Assembly: GCF_029504695.1 (NCBI RefSeq)
Contig: NZ_JAQFIN010000013.1
Location: 1-64,000, forward strand
Direction of reading: 5' to 3'
Origin: Parabacteroides sp. PF5-6
Lineage (GTDB): Bacteria > Bacteroidota > Bacteroidia > Bacteroidales > Tannerellaceae
DNA: 64,000 nucleotides
A program made the position numbers and the translations under genes. A model generated the notes under the pieces. It was given only the letters and a program-made list of their open reading frames with translations, did no database searches and was not told the DNA's origin. The first letter of the stretch is position 1; each line of letters starts with the position of its first letter. Of the stretch, positions 32,553 to 41,569 are shown one piece after another.

Positions 32553-33662
32553 ATGGAAAATAATCTTATCTATCAAATCGGCCTGACCCGGATCAATGGG
32601 GTGGGCGATGTGCTTGCCCGTCATTTGTTGGAAACCGTTGGGGATGCAAAAGCTGTGTTCACCGAAAAAGCACGCCTGTTGGAGAAGATCCCCGGCATAG
32701 GCGCGAAACATATTGCGGAGATCCGCCGCCCGGAGGTCCTTCGATTGGCAGAAGAGGAAGCAACCTTTGTGGAGAAACATAAAATAAAGACTTTCCTGAT
32801 CACGGCGCCCGACTATCCGGCACGGCTAAAGGAATGCCCGGACGCTCCGGTCCTGTTCTATTTCAAAGGAAAAGCGGAACTGAATGCTTCCCGGGTGATC
32901 AGTCTCGTGGGAACACGCAAATCGACACCTTACGGGCGGGCGTTGACGGAAACGCTTATCCATGATCTCGCGGAGATCTATCCCGAATTATTGATTGTGA
33001 GCGGACTGGCCTATGGGATCGATATACAGGCACACCGCTCGGCACTGGAGGCGAACCTTCCGACGGTAGGCGTATTGGCGCATGGGCTCGACCTTATCTA
33101 TCCGTCCATGCACCGGGATACGGCAAGGAATATGCTTGACCGGGGAGGCCTGTTGACCGACTATCCGAGCCGGACGAATCCGGACCGGCAGAACTTTGTC
33201 AAGCGCAACCGCATTGTTGCCGGACTATCGGAGGCTACGGTGGTGATCGAGTCCGCGGCAAAAGGAGGCTCACTGATCACTGCGGATATCGCCTTTTCGT
33301 ATGGAAGAGATGTGTTGACTTTCCCCGGGCGCACGACCGATGAACAGTCGAAAGGCTGTAACGCCCTGATCCGACAGAACAAAGCCGCCCTGATCACCTC
33401 AGCAGACGACCTGATCGCCGCCTTATGCTGGGAAAATCCACTGCAACCCCATAACGCACCGCAACAAATCCCCATCACCTTCCCGGAAGACAGCGTGCAC
33501 CAAAAAGTAGTTTCCCATTTCCGGACAACAAAAGAAATCCATATCAATACCTTGGCCCGGCTGGTGGAAATACCGGTCTACGAATTATCCTCCATCCTTT
33601 TCGACCTTGAAATGGAAGGAATCCTGAAGGTCTTACCCGGCGGAATGTACCGGTTGGCGTAA
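32553..33662 (+). CDS. dprA: DNA-processing protein DprA
   Basis: A 369-residue protein that loads RecA onto incoming single-stranded DNA during transformation. N-terminal helix-hairpin-helix-like segments (RINGVGDVLARHLL, KIPGIGAKHIAEI) precede the Rossmann-like core: SLVGTRKSTPYG, IVSGLAYGIDIQAHRSAL, VLAHGLDLIYP, FVKRNRIVAGLS and AAKGGSLITADIA. A C-terminal winged-helix domain (about 305-369) is present. DprA is widespread even in bacteria not known to be naturally competent. It is monocistronic; a weak TATATTCG box lies near 32531. Confidence 0.96.
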   Translation: MENNLIYQIGLTRINGVGDVLARHLLETVGDAKAVFTEKARLLEKIPGIGAKHIAEIRRPEVLRLAEEEATFVEKHKIKTFLITAPDYPARLKECPDAPVLFYFKGKAELNASRVISLVGTRKSTPYGRALTETLIHDLAEIYPELLIVSGLAYGIDIQAHRSALEANLPTVGVLAHGLDLIYPSMHRDTARNMLDRGGLLTDYPSRTNPDRQNFVKRNRIVAGLSEATVVIESAAKGGSLITADIAFSYGRDVLTFPGRTTDEQSKGCNALIRQNKAALITSADDLIAALCWENPLQPHNAPQQIPITFPEDSVHQKVVSHFRTTKEIHINTLARLVEIPVYELSSILFDLEMEGILKVLPGGMYRLA

Positions 33663-33721
33663 GAAAAAATATCGGAGCCAAACCATTGATTCCGAACCTC
33701 ATGGATTTTCAGATCGGAAAG

Positions 33722-33820
33722 CCGGCAGCCTTTGAAAAAAAGCCGGCAGCCTTTTGAAAAACCCTGCCGGCCTTTTGGAAAACTCCGGCGGCCTTTTGGA
33801 AAACCCTGCCGGCCTTTTTA
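33722..33820. repeat. 21-bp G/C-rich mini-array, family F
   Basis: Five units of the type GCCGGCAGCCTTTTGAAAA or CTGCCGGCCTTTTGGAAAA; equivalent core bases fall at 33731, 33752, 33773, 33794 and 33815, an exact 21-bp step. It is nearly the same sequence as the array at 15384-15474. It lies between dprA and the Fic gene. The remaining bases of 33663-33961 hold nothing recognised. Confidence 0.9.
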
Positions 33821-33961
33821 GGAATCACTCCGGGAAGTTGTGGAGTCGAAATCCGAATGGGTATTATGGCACGCAGATAACGCAGACTTCCAATATGAAA
33901 AGCCTGCCGCCGATTATGTTGTTTGTAGAATTCCAGGTTATTGTAGCTATTACTTGTAATC

Positions 33962-35002
33962 TTACTTCATAGCATAGTTTGTACCCCTTCCGCTTCCATG
34001 TTTTTCTATTAATCCTTTTTCAACCAGCTCTGAAAGAATCCGCTTTACCGTTGGATTTGGTATTGAAAGTTTTTCGGCAATATCCCCTGATTTACTTCCC
34101 GGATGATTTGATATAATTGTTATGATTGCCTTTTCTCTTGGCGAAAGTTGCGATTCTGTTCCACTTTGTTCCAATTTTATCATTAATTGTGATTGAATAT
34201 TTTTTAATGCATCAAGGAAGAAAAATACCCAATCCGTAATATCTTCATTCGGTCTTTGAGCCTGACAGCTTCGTAAAACTCTGTAATATTCTGTCTTGCG
34301 ATTTTCTATTTCGTGTTCAAAACTTACATACTGAATCCAACTATAACTATTTTTCATCAACAGAAGAGTGGATAACAGACGGCTCAATCGCCCATTGCCA
34401 TCCTGAAAGGGGTGGATACTCAGAAACTCATACGTGAAAACAGCACTTTTAATCAAAGCGTGAACCTCCTTTTCTGTATTATACCAAACAATTAATTTTC
34501 TGATTGCGTCTTCAGTTGCATATCCCGCTTCTGAGGTTTGAAAAATGATTTGCTTTTCGCCATTAGGAAATGTAGCTTCAACAGCATTGTTATGAATTTT
34601 GTAATTTCCTTTATGCCAATCATCCTTTTTGCTGTATCGCATCAGGATGTTATGCAGGTTTTTTAAATCATTTTCTGAAATGGTAATCTCAGCATACGAT
34701 TCCGAAATTGTATCAAGCGTTTCAAAATACCCTACTACCTCTTGGGAATCACGATCTTCCAGTTTTGTTATGTCTATTTCTTGTAGTAAAACATTGATTT
34801 CCTCATCGCTCATTTTAGAACCTTCGATTCTTGTCGAGGATCCAACGCTTCTAACAGTCGCAATACTTTTTAGTTGTTTGAGACTTTGACCCTCCTTCCT
34901 CTCAATTGCACTCCATTGTGAGTCAAAACGGTCGATTTGGCTGATTAGATTGATTAGTTTCCAATCAATATTGAGTTTGAAGTCATATACATTGTTTTCC
35001 AT
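33962..35002 (-). CDS. Fic-domain protein with class II inhibitory motif and winged helix
   Basis: A 346-residue Fic protein, expected to transfer AMP (or another nucleotide group) to a hydroxyl of a target protein. The active-site loop HPFQDGNGRLSR (197-208) is complete. The N-terminal SSTRIEG (55-61) fits the class II inhibitory helix motif (S/T)xxxE(G/N). A C-terminal winged-helix domain (IAEKLSIPNPTVKRILSELV, about 308-327) suggests DNA binding and self-control. The gene is strikingly A/T rich relative to its neighbours and is bracketed by repeat arrays at 33722 and 35416, suggesting horizontal acquisition. A TATATTTG -7 box is at 35032-35039. Confidence 0.93.
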   Translation of the reverse strand: MENNVYDFKLNIDWKLINLISQIDRFDSQWSAIERKEGQSLKQLKSIATVRSVGSSTRIEGSKMSDEEINVLLQEIDITKLEDRDSQEVVGYFETLDTISESYAEITISENDLKNLHNILMRYSKKDDWHKGNYKIHNNAVEATFPNGEKQIIFQTSEAGYATEDAIRKLIVWYNTEKEVHALIKSAVFTYEFLSIHPFQDGNGRLSRLLSTLLLMKNSYSWIQYVSFEHEIENRKTEYYRVLRSCQAQRPNEDITDWVFFFLDALKNIQSQLMIKLEQSGTESQLSPREKAIITIISNHPGSKSGDIAEKLSIPNPTVKRILSELVEKGLIEKHGSGRGTNYAMK

Positions 35003-35015
35003 ATTCTCCTTTTAT

Positions 35016-35120
35016 GATACGTTTCGATACGCAAATATACAAATATAATACGAATAAACACATGTCTTGTGATACGATTCGATACGTATTTATTCGATTG
35101 TGATACGATAATCCGATACT
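35016..35120 (-). promoter_or_regulatory. GATACG direct repeats around the Fic promoter
   Basis: GATACGTTTCGATACG at 35016-35031 sits just downstream of the -7 box, and GATACGATTCGATACG at 35071-35086 lies upstream; a partial GATACGATAATCCGATAC follows at 35102. Within each full pair the GATAC steps are 10 bp apart. They could be operators for the Fic protein's winged helix (inference). Bases 35121-35415 hold nothing recognised. Confidence 0.6.
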
Positions 35121-35415
35121 GCTTCGTTTTATGAAATTGTAGTTATTATACTAATTACGAGACAAATCACTCAAATATACCTATGTAAGATTCTGTGTCA
35201 ACAGAGTGTTGGCTAAAAGTCCACCTACTTAGCTCCGTTTTGATGCATTAATCCGGGGTCACCCCGAACCGAAGGTCGCTTAGCGAAGCGTAAAGCAAAT
35301 CTTGTGGAAAACTTCGTTTGAGATTGATTTCACAAAGGGCAACGACCTACAAAGTAATGAATAAGGCCCAGCTTCTAATCTATTGATAATGAGTCGTTAA
35401 TATTCTCTTCAGAAA

Positions 35416-35503
35416 GTACCGGTAGTTTGCGAACAAAATACCAGTAGTTTGTCGACAAAATATTAGTAGTTTGCGCGTAAAGTACCGGTAGTTTATTCGG
35501 AGG
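35416..35503. repeat. 22-bp palindromic mini-array, family C
   Basis: Four units start at 35416, 35438, 35460 and 35482. Cores are GTACCGGTAG, ATACCAGTAG, ATATTAGTAG and GTACCGGTAG; one spacer, TTTGTCGACAAA, is a perfect palindrome. The left flank (CTTCTAAtCTATTGAtAAtG and TAATATTCTCTTCAGAAA) matches that of the 15201 array over about 45 bp, so the two are one element family. Confidence 0.9.
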
Positions 35504-35563
35504 GGTTAAATCCGTTAAAACGGGATGATCCATTATCATTTATATTGCTCCACGAAAGCGCAC

Positions 35564-35591
35564 AAAAAAAGCCGCTCATTGAGCAGCTTTT
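35564..35591 (-). terminator. Terminator of tRNA-Lys
   Basis: On the minus strand AAAAGCTGCTCA and TGAGCGGCTTTTTTT form a stem with one internal mismatch and end in a seven-T tract, directly after the tRNA 3' end. Confidence 0.9.
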
Positions 35592-35592
35592 G

Positions 35593-35668
35593 TGGTGATT
35601 TGCCTGGGGTTCGAACCCAGGACCCCATCCTTAAAAGGGATGTGCTCTACCTGCTGAGCTAGCAAATC
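35593..35668 (-). tRNA. tRNA-Lys (anticodon TTT)
   Basis: The cloverleaf is complete: acceptor GATTTGC pairs with GCAAATC, the D arm is GCTCAGCAGGTAGAGC, the anticodon stem-loop is CATCC-CTTTTAA-GGATG with anticodon TTT, and the T arm is CTGGGTTCGAACCCCAG. The 3' ACCA is encoded. The promoter is at 35698-35728. Confidence 0.98.
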
Positions 35669-35697
35669 TCCGGTGCATTACTTTTGGAATGCGGGTG

Positions 35698-35728
35698 CAA
35701 AGGTAGAGGTATTTTTTTAATATGCAAA
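35698..35728 (-). promoter_or_regulatory. Promoter of tRNA-Lys
   Basis: On the minus strand TTTG (35725-35728), a 19-bp spacer and TACCTTTG (35698-35705) match the consensus. The start near 35691 leaves a leader of about 20 nt. The -33 box lies just beyond the stop codon of the AI-2E gene. Confidence 0.88.
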
Positions 35729-35732
35729 AAGA

Positions 35733-36896
35733 TCAATGCTTTTTTTCCTCATTTTCTATGGGGTCGGGGTGGTCATCGGGGTCTTCGGCCACAATCTTAG
35801 CGTATTCGTCGCCTTCCATCAGGACAAATCGGCGGTAATAAGAGAGGCATAAGGTGGTCAATGGTAAGGCGACAATCAGGCCGATAAAGCCCAACAGGGT
35901 TCCCCAGATCGAGAGGGAGAGCAGGATAAAGGCGGGGTTAAGTCCCATCGCTTTGCCCATAATGCGCGGCACGAGGTAGAGGTCTTGTATGACCTGTACA
36001 ATGCCCAATACCAGCAGTGCCAGACCGAAGATCAGCCAGAAGCTCTGCCCTGTCTCTGCCGAACGCAACAGGCTCAAGAGGATCATCGGGATGATACCGA
36101 TCGTTTGCAGGTAAGGGATCAGGTTTAAGACACCGATGAAAAGGCCCAGCGTCACGCCCAATGGGAAATTGATAATGCGGAAACCGATTGCCAATAGGAT
36201 GCCGACACAGAGGGCCACCAGCGACTGCCCACGGAAATAACGGTTCATGCTGTATTCCACATCGTCGCTCAGGCCTTCCACAAACGGACGGTATTTATCC
36301 GGGATCAGGTTGCGCCAGCTGTTGGCGATCTTTTCGTAATCCAATAGGATAAAGATAAAATAGAGCAGGATCACAAATACGATCGTAATACTGAACAAGA
36401 CGGAGAAGGTATTGGTCAATAGCGTCCAGAACTTTGGCGCGATCTGCCGGATCGCATTCAGGATATTGTCACGGCTCAATAGCTCCATCCATTCCTCCAC
36501 ATTGATATTCTGCTGAAGATACTGCAGCCAGGCTTCCGGAATGAAAGGGATCGTGCGCCCTTCCATATTATAGGTACGCAAGAGTTCGAGAGTCTTCTCC
36601 GTTTCCTGCGCGATTGAAGGAACGACCAGGACGGAGATCAGAGCCAGGACCGCCAGAATGACCAGTATCACCGCAACGATCGACAATATCCGGCTTTTCA
36701 GTTTGAGTTTATATTGAAAGAACCTAACCAGCGGTTGCAACAGATAAGCAAACAGCCAGGCGATCAGAAAGGGCAACAACGCGTTCTTCAACACCGAGAT
36801 CATATAAATAATCACCCCGATAATCAACAGACTGAAGACAATCCGCACTACACGATCGAAAGTATAGGGTTTATCAAATAGAGGATTCATGGTCAT
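35733..36896 (-). CDS. AI-2E-family transporter (first of two in window)
   Basis: A 387-residue polytopic membrane protein with the family's layout: paired N-terminal helices (about 16-60), a helix near 65-90, a soluble stretch (about 95-160) and four or five C-terminal helices. Family-typical text includes LIAWLFAYLLQPLVRFF, GVLNLIPYLQTIGIIPM and VQVIQDLYLVPRIMGKAMGL. Members export diverse small molecules or act as Na+/H+ antiporters; the AI-2 link is historical and no substrate is assigned. M1 and M3 are both possible starts. The -7 box (36938-36945) overlaps the divergent dacB promoter. Confidence 0.9.
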   Translation of the reverse strand: MTMNPLFDKPYTFDRVVRIVFSLLIIGVIIYMISVLKNALLPFLIAWLFAYLLQPLVRFFQYKLKLKSRILSIVAVILVILAVLALISVLVVPSIAQETEKTLELLRTYNMEGRTIPFIPEAWLQYLQQNINVEEWMELLSRDNILNAIRQIAPKFWTLLTNTFSVLFSITIVFVILLYFIFILLDYEKIANSWRNLIPDKYRPFVEGLSDDVEYSMNRYFRGQSLVALCVGILLAIGFRIINFPLGVTLGLFIGVLNLIPYLQTIGIIPMILLSLLRSAETGQSFWLIFGLALLVLGIVQVIQDLYLVPRIMGKAMGLNPAFILLSLSIWGTLLGFIGLIVALPLTTLCLSYYRRFVLMEGDEYAKIVAEDPDDHPDPIENEEKKH

Positions 36897-36925
36897 AAAT
36901 TATTATTGAATAAGAAAGGATACAC

Positions 36926-36945
36926 TATCTTTGTTCACAAAGATA
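36926..36945. promoter_or_regulatory. Face-to-face overlapping -7 boxes
   Basis: TATCTTTGTTCACAAAGATA holds TATCTTTG on the plus strand (36926-36933, toward dacB) and TATCTTTG on the minus strand (36938-36945, toward the AI-2E gene). The two start sites would lie within each other's promoter, so only one polymerase could use the site at a time (inference). -33 boxes are weak on both sides. Confidence 0.72.
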
Positions 36946-36970
36946 AAACAAAGTAGAAAAGAATTCGATT

Positions 36971-38443
36971 ATGTATAGGAAATTATTTCTCTGGCTCGTC
37001 TGTACTGCTTTTCTGTTACCCGTTGTAGCACAAGTCCCCCAGCCCATCCGTCAGTTCTTGAAAGCAGACGATCTGCAGGGGGCATCCTTCGCGCTGATGG
37101 CTCGGGATATCCGTACCGGAGAAGTGATTTACAGTTGCGACGAGCTCCGGCAGCTGACACCCGCCTCTGTGCTCAAGATCGTTACGACGGCCACCGCCTT
37201 GGAGTTGCTGGGGGAAGATTACCGCTTCCCGACGACATTGGAATATACCGGCGAGATTACTGATGGTGTATTGAGAGGCGATCTGTATATCAAAGGCAGC
37301 GGTGATCCCTCCCTGGGTTCGGCCCATGGTGTGGCCGACCGGAACAGCTTCACGCTTGAGCAAGCAACGTTTATTCCCCAATGGATCGACGCGTTGCGTA
37401 AGGCGGGCATCACCCGCATAGAAGGGCGACTTATTGCCGACGAGACGGTCTTTGATACGGAAGCGATCTCACCCAAATGGTTGCAGGAGGACCTCGGGAG
37501 CTATTACGGTGCCGGCAGCTACGGCTTGAATATCTTCGATAACCTCTATCATCTGCACCTGGCATCCGGTGCCCCCGGCGGAACACCACGCATCACCGGC
37601 AGTGAGCCGGATATGGCCGGACTGCGCTTCCATAACTATCTGCAGACGGCGGCTGTGCCGACCGACAGCGCGTTCATTATCGGCGGTCCTTACGCGGCCG
37701 ACCGCTACCTCTACGGTGTTATCCCCGCCCATCAAAGTCGCCGTACGATCAAAGGGGATATCCCCAACCCGCCCCTGTTTCTGGCCCAATACCTGAAGAA
37801 ACGTTTGCAGCAGGCCGGTATATCGGTTGAGAAAGAAGCCACCTCGATCCGTAGCCTGGGACAAGACCCCGGCGCAGGCAAACAGAAGCATACTGTCATC
37901 ACCACCTATTCGCCCACCCTGCGCGAGTTGATCCGGGTGACCAATGAGCGAAGCCATAACCTCTACGCAGACGCGCTTTTCAAAACGATTGGCCAGACCT
38001 ACCACCCGATCGACGGCGAGGTGATCTCCTCCTTTGGCCGGGGAGTAAAGGCAGTTAGCACGTTCTGGAAAGAAAAAGGACTGGATATTTCCGCTTTACA
38101 GATTTACGACGGCAGTGGCCTGGCGGCCACCGATAAGGTATCTGCCCGCCTGATCACGGATCTCTTGGTTTATATGGCCTCCCAATCGCCTAATGCCGAA
38201 GTGTTCCGGCAGTCGCTCCCCCTCGCCGGGCGGGAGGGCACGGTCCGCAACTTCCTGAAAGGCACCGTTCTGGAAGGAAAAGCCTATCTGAAAAGCGGAG
38301 GCATGAGCCGGGTAAAGAGCTATGCCGGTTATATCCGGAAAGACGGGCGGGAGTACGCTGTCACCTTGATCATCAACAACTACAACTGCGAAGGCCGGGA
38401 GATGACTCAGGCTTTGGAACGGCTGATGGTGGCGCTGTTTTGA
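36971..38443 (+). CDS. dacB: D-alanyl-D-alanine carboxypeptidase/endopeptidase (PBP4 type)
   Basis: A 490-residue periplasmic class C penicillin-binding protein that trims or opens peptidoglycan cross-links. The signal peptide (LFLWLVCTAFLLPVVAQ) is followed by the SxxK motif SVLK (66-69), the SxN motif SHN (328-330) and KSGG (441-444). The large insert between the first two motifs is typical of DacB. Its promoter overlaps that of the divergent AI-2E gene. It is convergent with the LytTR regulator gene, with 5 bp between the stops. Confidence 0.95.
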   Translation: MYRKLFLWLVCTAFLLPVVAQVPQPIRQFLKADDLQGASFALMARDIRTGEVIYSCDELRQLTPASVLKIVTTATALELLGEDYRFPTTLEYTGEITDGVLRGDLYIKGSGDPSLGSAHGVADRNSFTLEQATFIPQWIDALRKAGITRIEGRLIADETVFDTEAISPKWLQEDLGSYYGAGSYGLNIFDNLYHLHLASGAPGGTPRITGSEPDMAGLRFHNYLQTAAVPTDSAFIIGGPYAADRYLYGVIPAHQSRRTIKGDIPNPPLFLAQYLKKRLQQAGISVEKEATSIRSLGQDPGAGKQKHTVITTYSPTLRELIRVTNERSHNLYADALFKTIGQTYHPIDGEVISSFGRGVKAVSTFWKEKGLDISALQIYDGSGLAATDKVSARLITDLLVYMASQSPNAEVFRQSLPLAGREGTVRNFLKGTVLEGKAYLKSGGMSRVKSYAGYIRKDGREYAVTLIINNYNCEGREMTQALERLMVALF

Positions 38444-38448
38444 CCCTT

Positions 38449-39204
38449 TTACGGCTTCAGCAATAACGACCGTTGCGTCAGAAACTCATAGAATTTGTCT
38501 TTGTAGGTGTCGGAGATGGGGATGTATTCTTTGCCGAAGACGATGCGGTTGCGTTCGATCACTTTGATCTTCTCGGGCTGCACGATGAAGGAGCGGTGAA
38601 CCCGGATAAAACGGTTGGCAGGCAGCATGTCTTCCAGGGTTTTCATGCTGATCAACGAAAGAATGGCGCGCGTCTCTCCTTCGACATAGATCTTGACGTA
38701 ATCTTTCAGTCCTTCGATATACAGAATCTTGCGCAATTCGACCTGCACCAATTTGTATTCTGTTTTGATAAAGATACTTTCCAGCTCCTCTTTACCGGTA
38801 GATGAGTCTTCATTTTTTGACGGATTCACCGGTATTTTCCGGCTTATCTCGAACCATTGCAACGCCTTGTTCGATGCTGCCAGGAAGTCGGTATAATTGA
38901 TCGGCTTTAAGAGGTAGTCCAGTGCATTGACTTTATAACTGTCGATCGCATACTGATCGAACGCCGTGGTAAAGATCACCCGCGTTTCGGGCGGCAGGAT
39001 GCGCGAAAACTCCAGTCCGGTAAGCTCCGGCATCTGGATATCCAGGAAGAGCAGGTCGACCGGTTCTTCGGTCAGCATCTCCATGGCCTGAATGGCACTG
39101 TTGTACTTCCCTTTCAGTTCCAGAAAAGGCGTTTTCAAGGCGTAACTCTCGAGCAGGCTGACCGCTAACGGTTCGTCGTCAACAATGACACAGGTGATTT
39201 TCAT
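38449..39204 (-). CDS. LytTR-family response regulator
   Basis: A 251-residue regulator. The receiver domain (1-120) has acidic residues VDDE (8-11) and phospho-acceptor Asp55 in LLFLDIQMPELTG. The C-terminal LytTR DNA-binding domain (about 145-248) includes RFIRVHRSFIVQPEKI. Its ATG overlaps the kinase stop by 4 bp, so the two form a cognate pair. It is the last gene of the operon encoding the MacAB-TolC-type exporter, which suggests that it controls that exporter or responds to its substrate (inference). Confidence 0.95.
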   Translation of the reverse strand: MKITCVIVDDEPLAVSLLESYALKTPFLELKGKYNSAIQAMEMLTEEPVDLLFLDIQMPELTGLEFSRILPPETRVIFTTAFDQYAIDSYKVNALDYLLKPINYTDFLAASNKALQWFEISRKIPVNPSKNEDSSTGKEELESIFIKTEYKLVQVELRKILYIEGLKDYVKIYVEGETRAILSLISMKTLEDMLPANRFIRVHRSFIVQPEKIKVIERNRIVFGKEYIPISDTYKDKFYEFLTQRSLLLKP

Positions 39205-40310
39205 AACGCGGGTACTTGAGTGAGGTTAATCGATAAATAGGCACGGTAGTTCTCCCCTTCGCGTCCGCAATGGAGTTCATGCTTTCCCGGATAAAGCAGA
39301 TCGAGTCGCTTCCGGAGATTGGGCAGTCCGATGCCCGAACCGCTTTTGTCGCGTTCCATATCCTTGGGGAAATAACTGTTTTCGATCAGGCAGACCACCT
39401 CTTCTTCGTTCTGATGGATCTCAATCCGGATAGAAGACGGTTTACTGTTGCTCACCCCATGCTTGAAGGCATTCTCTATCAGTGAGATAAAGAGCAACGG
39501 AGCCACTTCAACTAAGGGAGTCTCAGCAGAGAGCGAGGTCTCTACCGTCACATGCCCCGGCTGACGGATCCGCATCAGCTCCACGTAGTTACGAATAAAG
39601 TCCAATTCCTTTTCCAGAGGAACCAGGGGCTGGCTGCTGTCGTGCATCACATAACGCAACAAACGGCTCAGTTCATGCACCGATTCCTGTGCTTTCTCCT
39701 GGCTGATGGCAATCAGGCTATAGATGTTATTCAATGTGTTAAAGAGGAAATGCGGGTTCAGCTGACTCTTCAGGTTTTGCAATTCCGCCTCGCTACGGTT
39801 GCGTTCCAGCTCTTTGCGTTCGGCTTCGACGCGAAACCAGCTGATGGTCGAGCGAAAAGCGACACTCAGGGCGATCACAAAGATATAGATCATCGCGTTC
39901 CAGAGGTAAAAGCCCAGGCGAAGCACGTCTTTGGGCGGGCGGTCGCGATGTTCAGCTCGTCCGGCCGGCTCGGGCAGGAGCTCCATGCAGCAATGCACCA
40001 CCGTGATAATCCCGATAATCAATGCGATATTGATCAGGATAAACCATCCGCTCCTTTTGGTGAACAGGAAATGATCGACCAGGAAGAGAAAATTCGTGTA
40101 AAACATCAACACGATGGAAGAAAACATTATCAGGAAACGGGCATAGAAGTCCCAACTGACCGGCTGTCCGTTATGATTGGTCAGCGTCATGACCACCGGG
40201 AACGCCGCCAACACCGCCCAGGCTCCGGCATGAATAAGCCATCCATACCGCCGGATCGACTGCCCGGTACGCGTTTTATCTGCCGCCAGGATATGTGTTG
40301 TGTCTTTCAT
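39201..40310 (-). CDS. Sensor histidine kinase, LytS/YehU type
   Basis: A 369-residue inner-membrane kinase with four predicted membrane helices (about 23-45, 58-80, 88-108 and 133-153) and no extracellular sensor domain of note, then a His_kinase domain with the phospho-acceptor His187 in LNPHFLFNTLNNI and an ATPase region (LIENAFKHGVSN and GIGLPNLRKRL). It phosphorylates the adjacent LytTR regulator. It lies 18 bp after the ABC permease gene and is probably co-transcribed with it. Confidence 0.94.
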   Translation of the reverse strand: MKDTTHILAADKTRTGQSIRRYGWLIHAGAWAVLAAFPVVMTLTNHNGQPVSWDFYARFLIMFSSIVLMFYTNFLFLVDHFLFTKRSGWFILINIALIIGIITVVHCCMELLPEPAGRAEHRDRPPKDVLRLGFYLWNAMIYIFVIALSVAFRSTISWFRVEAERKELERNRSEAELQNLKSQLNPHFLFNTLNNIYSLIAISQEKAQESVHELSRLLRYVMHDSSQPLVPLEKELDFIRNYVELMRIRQPGHVTVETSLSAETPLVEVAPLLFISLIENAFKHGVSNSKPSSIRIEIHQNEEEVVCLIENSYFPKDMERDKSGSGIGLPNLRKRLDLLYPGKHELHCGREGENYRAYLSINLTQVPAL

Positions 40311-40328
40311 AATCGCAAAGATAATAAA

Positions 40329-41549
40329 CTATTCGTACCGTATCGCCTCGATCGGATCGAGTTGTGCCGCTTTCTGTGCCGGATACCAGCCGAAGAAGAC
40401 CCCGGTGAAGGTACAGACGGCGAAAGAGAGAAAGATCGTCCACGCCTGAATGGAGATGGGGAAGTTCACCACCACATTGACCAAAAAAGCGGCCCCCACA
40501 CCGAAGATCACACCGATCAGGCCACCAGTCACACTGATCAGGATCGACTCGATCAGGAACTGTGCCAGAATATCCCTCCCTTTAGCACCGATACTCATCC
40601 GCAAACCGATCTCACGAGTCCGCTCGGTGACCGAGACATACATAATATTCATAATCCCGATCCCGCCGACCAGGAGAGAGATACCGGCAACCGCAGCCAG
40701 CAGTACGGTCATCAAATCCGTTGTTGTTGTCATCATCTTGCTCAATTCCTCCATGGAACGGATCGTAAAATCATCCTCATCAGTCTCCCGTAGTTTGTGG
40801 TTGCGGCGCAGGATCTCCGTAATCTCGTCGATCGCCTGATCGGTATATTCCTCTTTGATCGCGGAAGCGTTCAATCCTTGCAAGTGGGTGATGGCCAGGA
40901 CTCTCTTTTGAATGGTTGTGTATGGAGCTAAAATTAGATCGTCCTGGTCCATCCCCATGCTATTATATCCTTTACTGGTGAGTACACCGATAATACGAAA
41001 CGGTATTTTATTGAAACGGATGACTTTTCCTACCGGGTCTTCCCCGTTGGTAAAGAGCTCATCGACCACCGTCTTACCCACGACACAGACTTTGGCTGCC
41101 GAGTTAATGTCCTGCTCGGAAAACATACTGCCGTCGGCCACTGAATAACGGCGGATATCGAGGTACTCCTCATTCACACCATAAACGGTAGTCGGCCGGT
41201 TATTCGCGCCGTAGATCACCTGCCCGCTGCTGTTCACCGTCGGTGAGATCGATGCCAGGTAGCGCGTTTCGTTGCGTATACTGTTATAATCCGCCAGTTT
41301 CAGCGTCTCCATCGAAGAGGCACTCTGACGCACTCCCCCACGCATATCCCCACCGGGCTGGATCATGATCATATTCGATCCCATCTCACTGATCTGCGAC
41401 TGGATACTCTTTTTCGATCCCTGTCCGATCGCCAGCATGGTAATCACCGAAGCTACGCCGATAATAATGCCCAGCATGGTCAGGAACCCTCGCATCTTAT
41501 TGTTCGAGATTGCCTTAAGAGCTATTTTGATTAAGTTTGTTCCGTTCAT
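40329..41549 (-). CDS. MacB-type ABC transporter permease
   Basis: A 406-residue permease with the MacB/FtsX layout: one N-terminal helix (MLGIIIGVASVITMLAIGQG), a large periplasmic MacB-PCD domain (about 45-270) and three C-terminal helices (AVAGISLLVGGIGIMNIMYV onward, and YPAQKAAQLDPIEAIRYE at the end). Unlike E. coli MacB, the ATPase is a separate protein, encoded upstream. It is a mechanotransmission-type exporter working with the adaptor and TolC genes of this operon. The 114-bp gap before it holds two simple repeats. Confidence 0.94.
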   Translation of the reverse strand: MNGTNLIKIALKAISNNKMRGFLTMLGIIIGVASVITMLAIGQGSKKSIQSQISEMGSNMIMIQPGGDMRGGVRQSASSMETLKLADYNSIRNETRYLASISPTVNSSGQVIYGANNRPTTVYGVNEEYLDIRRYSVADGSMFSEQDINSAAKVCVVGKTVVDELFTNGEDPVGKVIRFNKIPFRIIGVLTSKGYNSMGMDQDDLILAPYTTIQKRVLAITHLQGLNASAIKEEYTDQAIDEITEILRRNHKLRETDEDDFTIRSMEELSKMMTTTTDLMTVLLAAVAGISLLVGGIGIMNIMYVSVTERTREIGLRMSIGAKGRDILAQFLIESILISVTGGLIGVIFGVGAAFLVNVVVNFPISIQAWTIFLSFAVCTFTGVFFGWYPAQKAAQLDPIEAIRYE

Positions 41550-41569
41550 AAATCAAAGTTCCTTTGACT

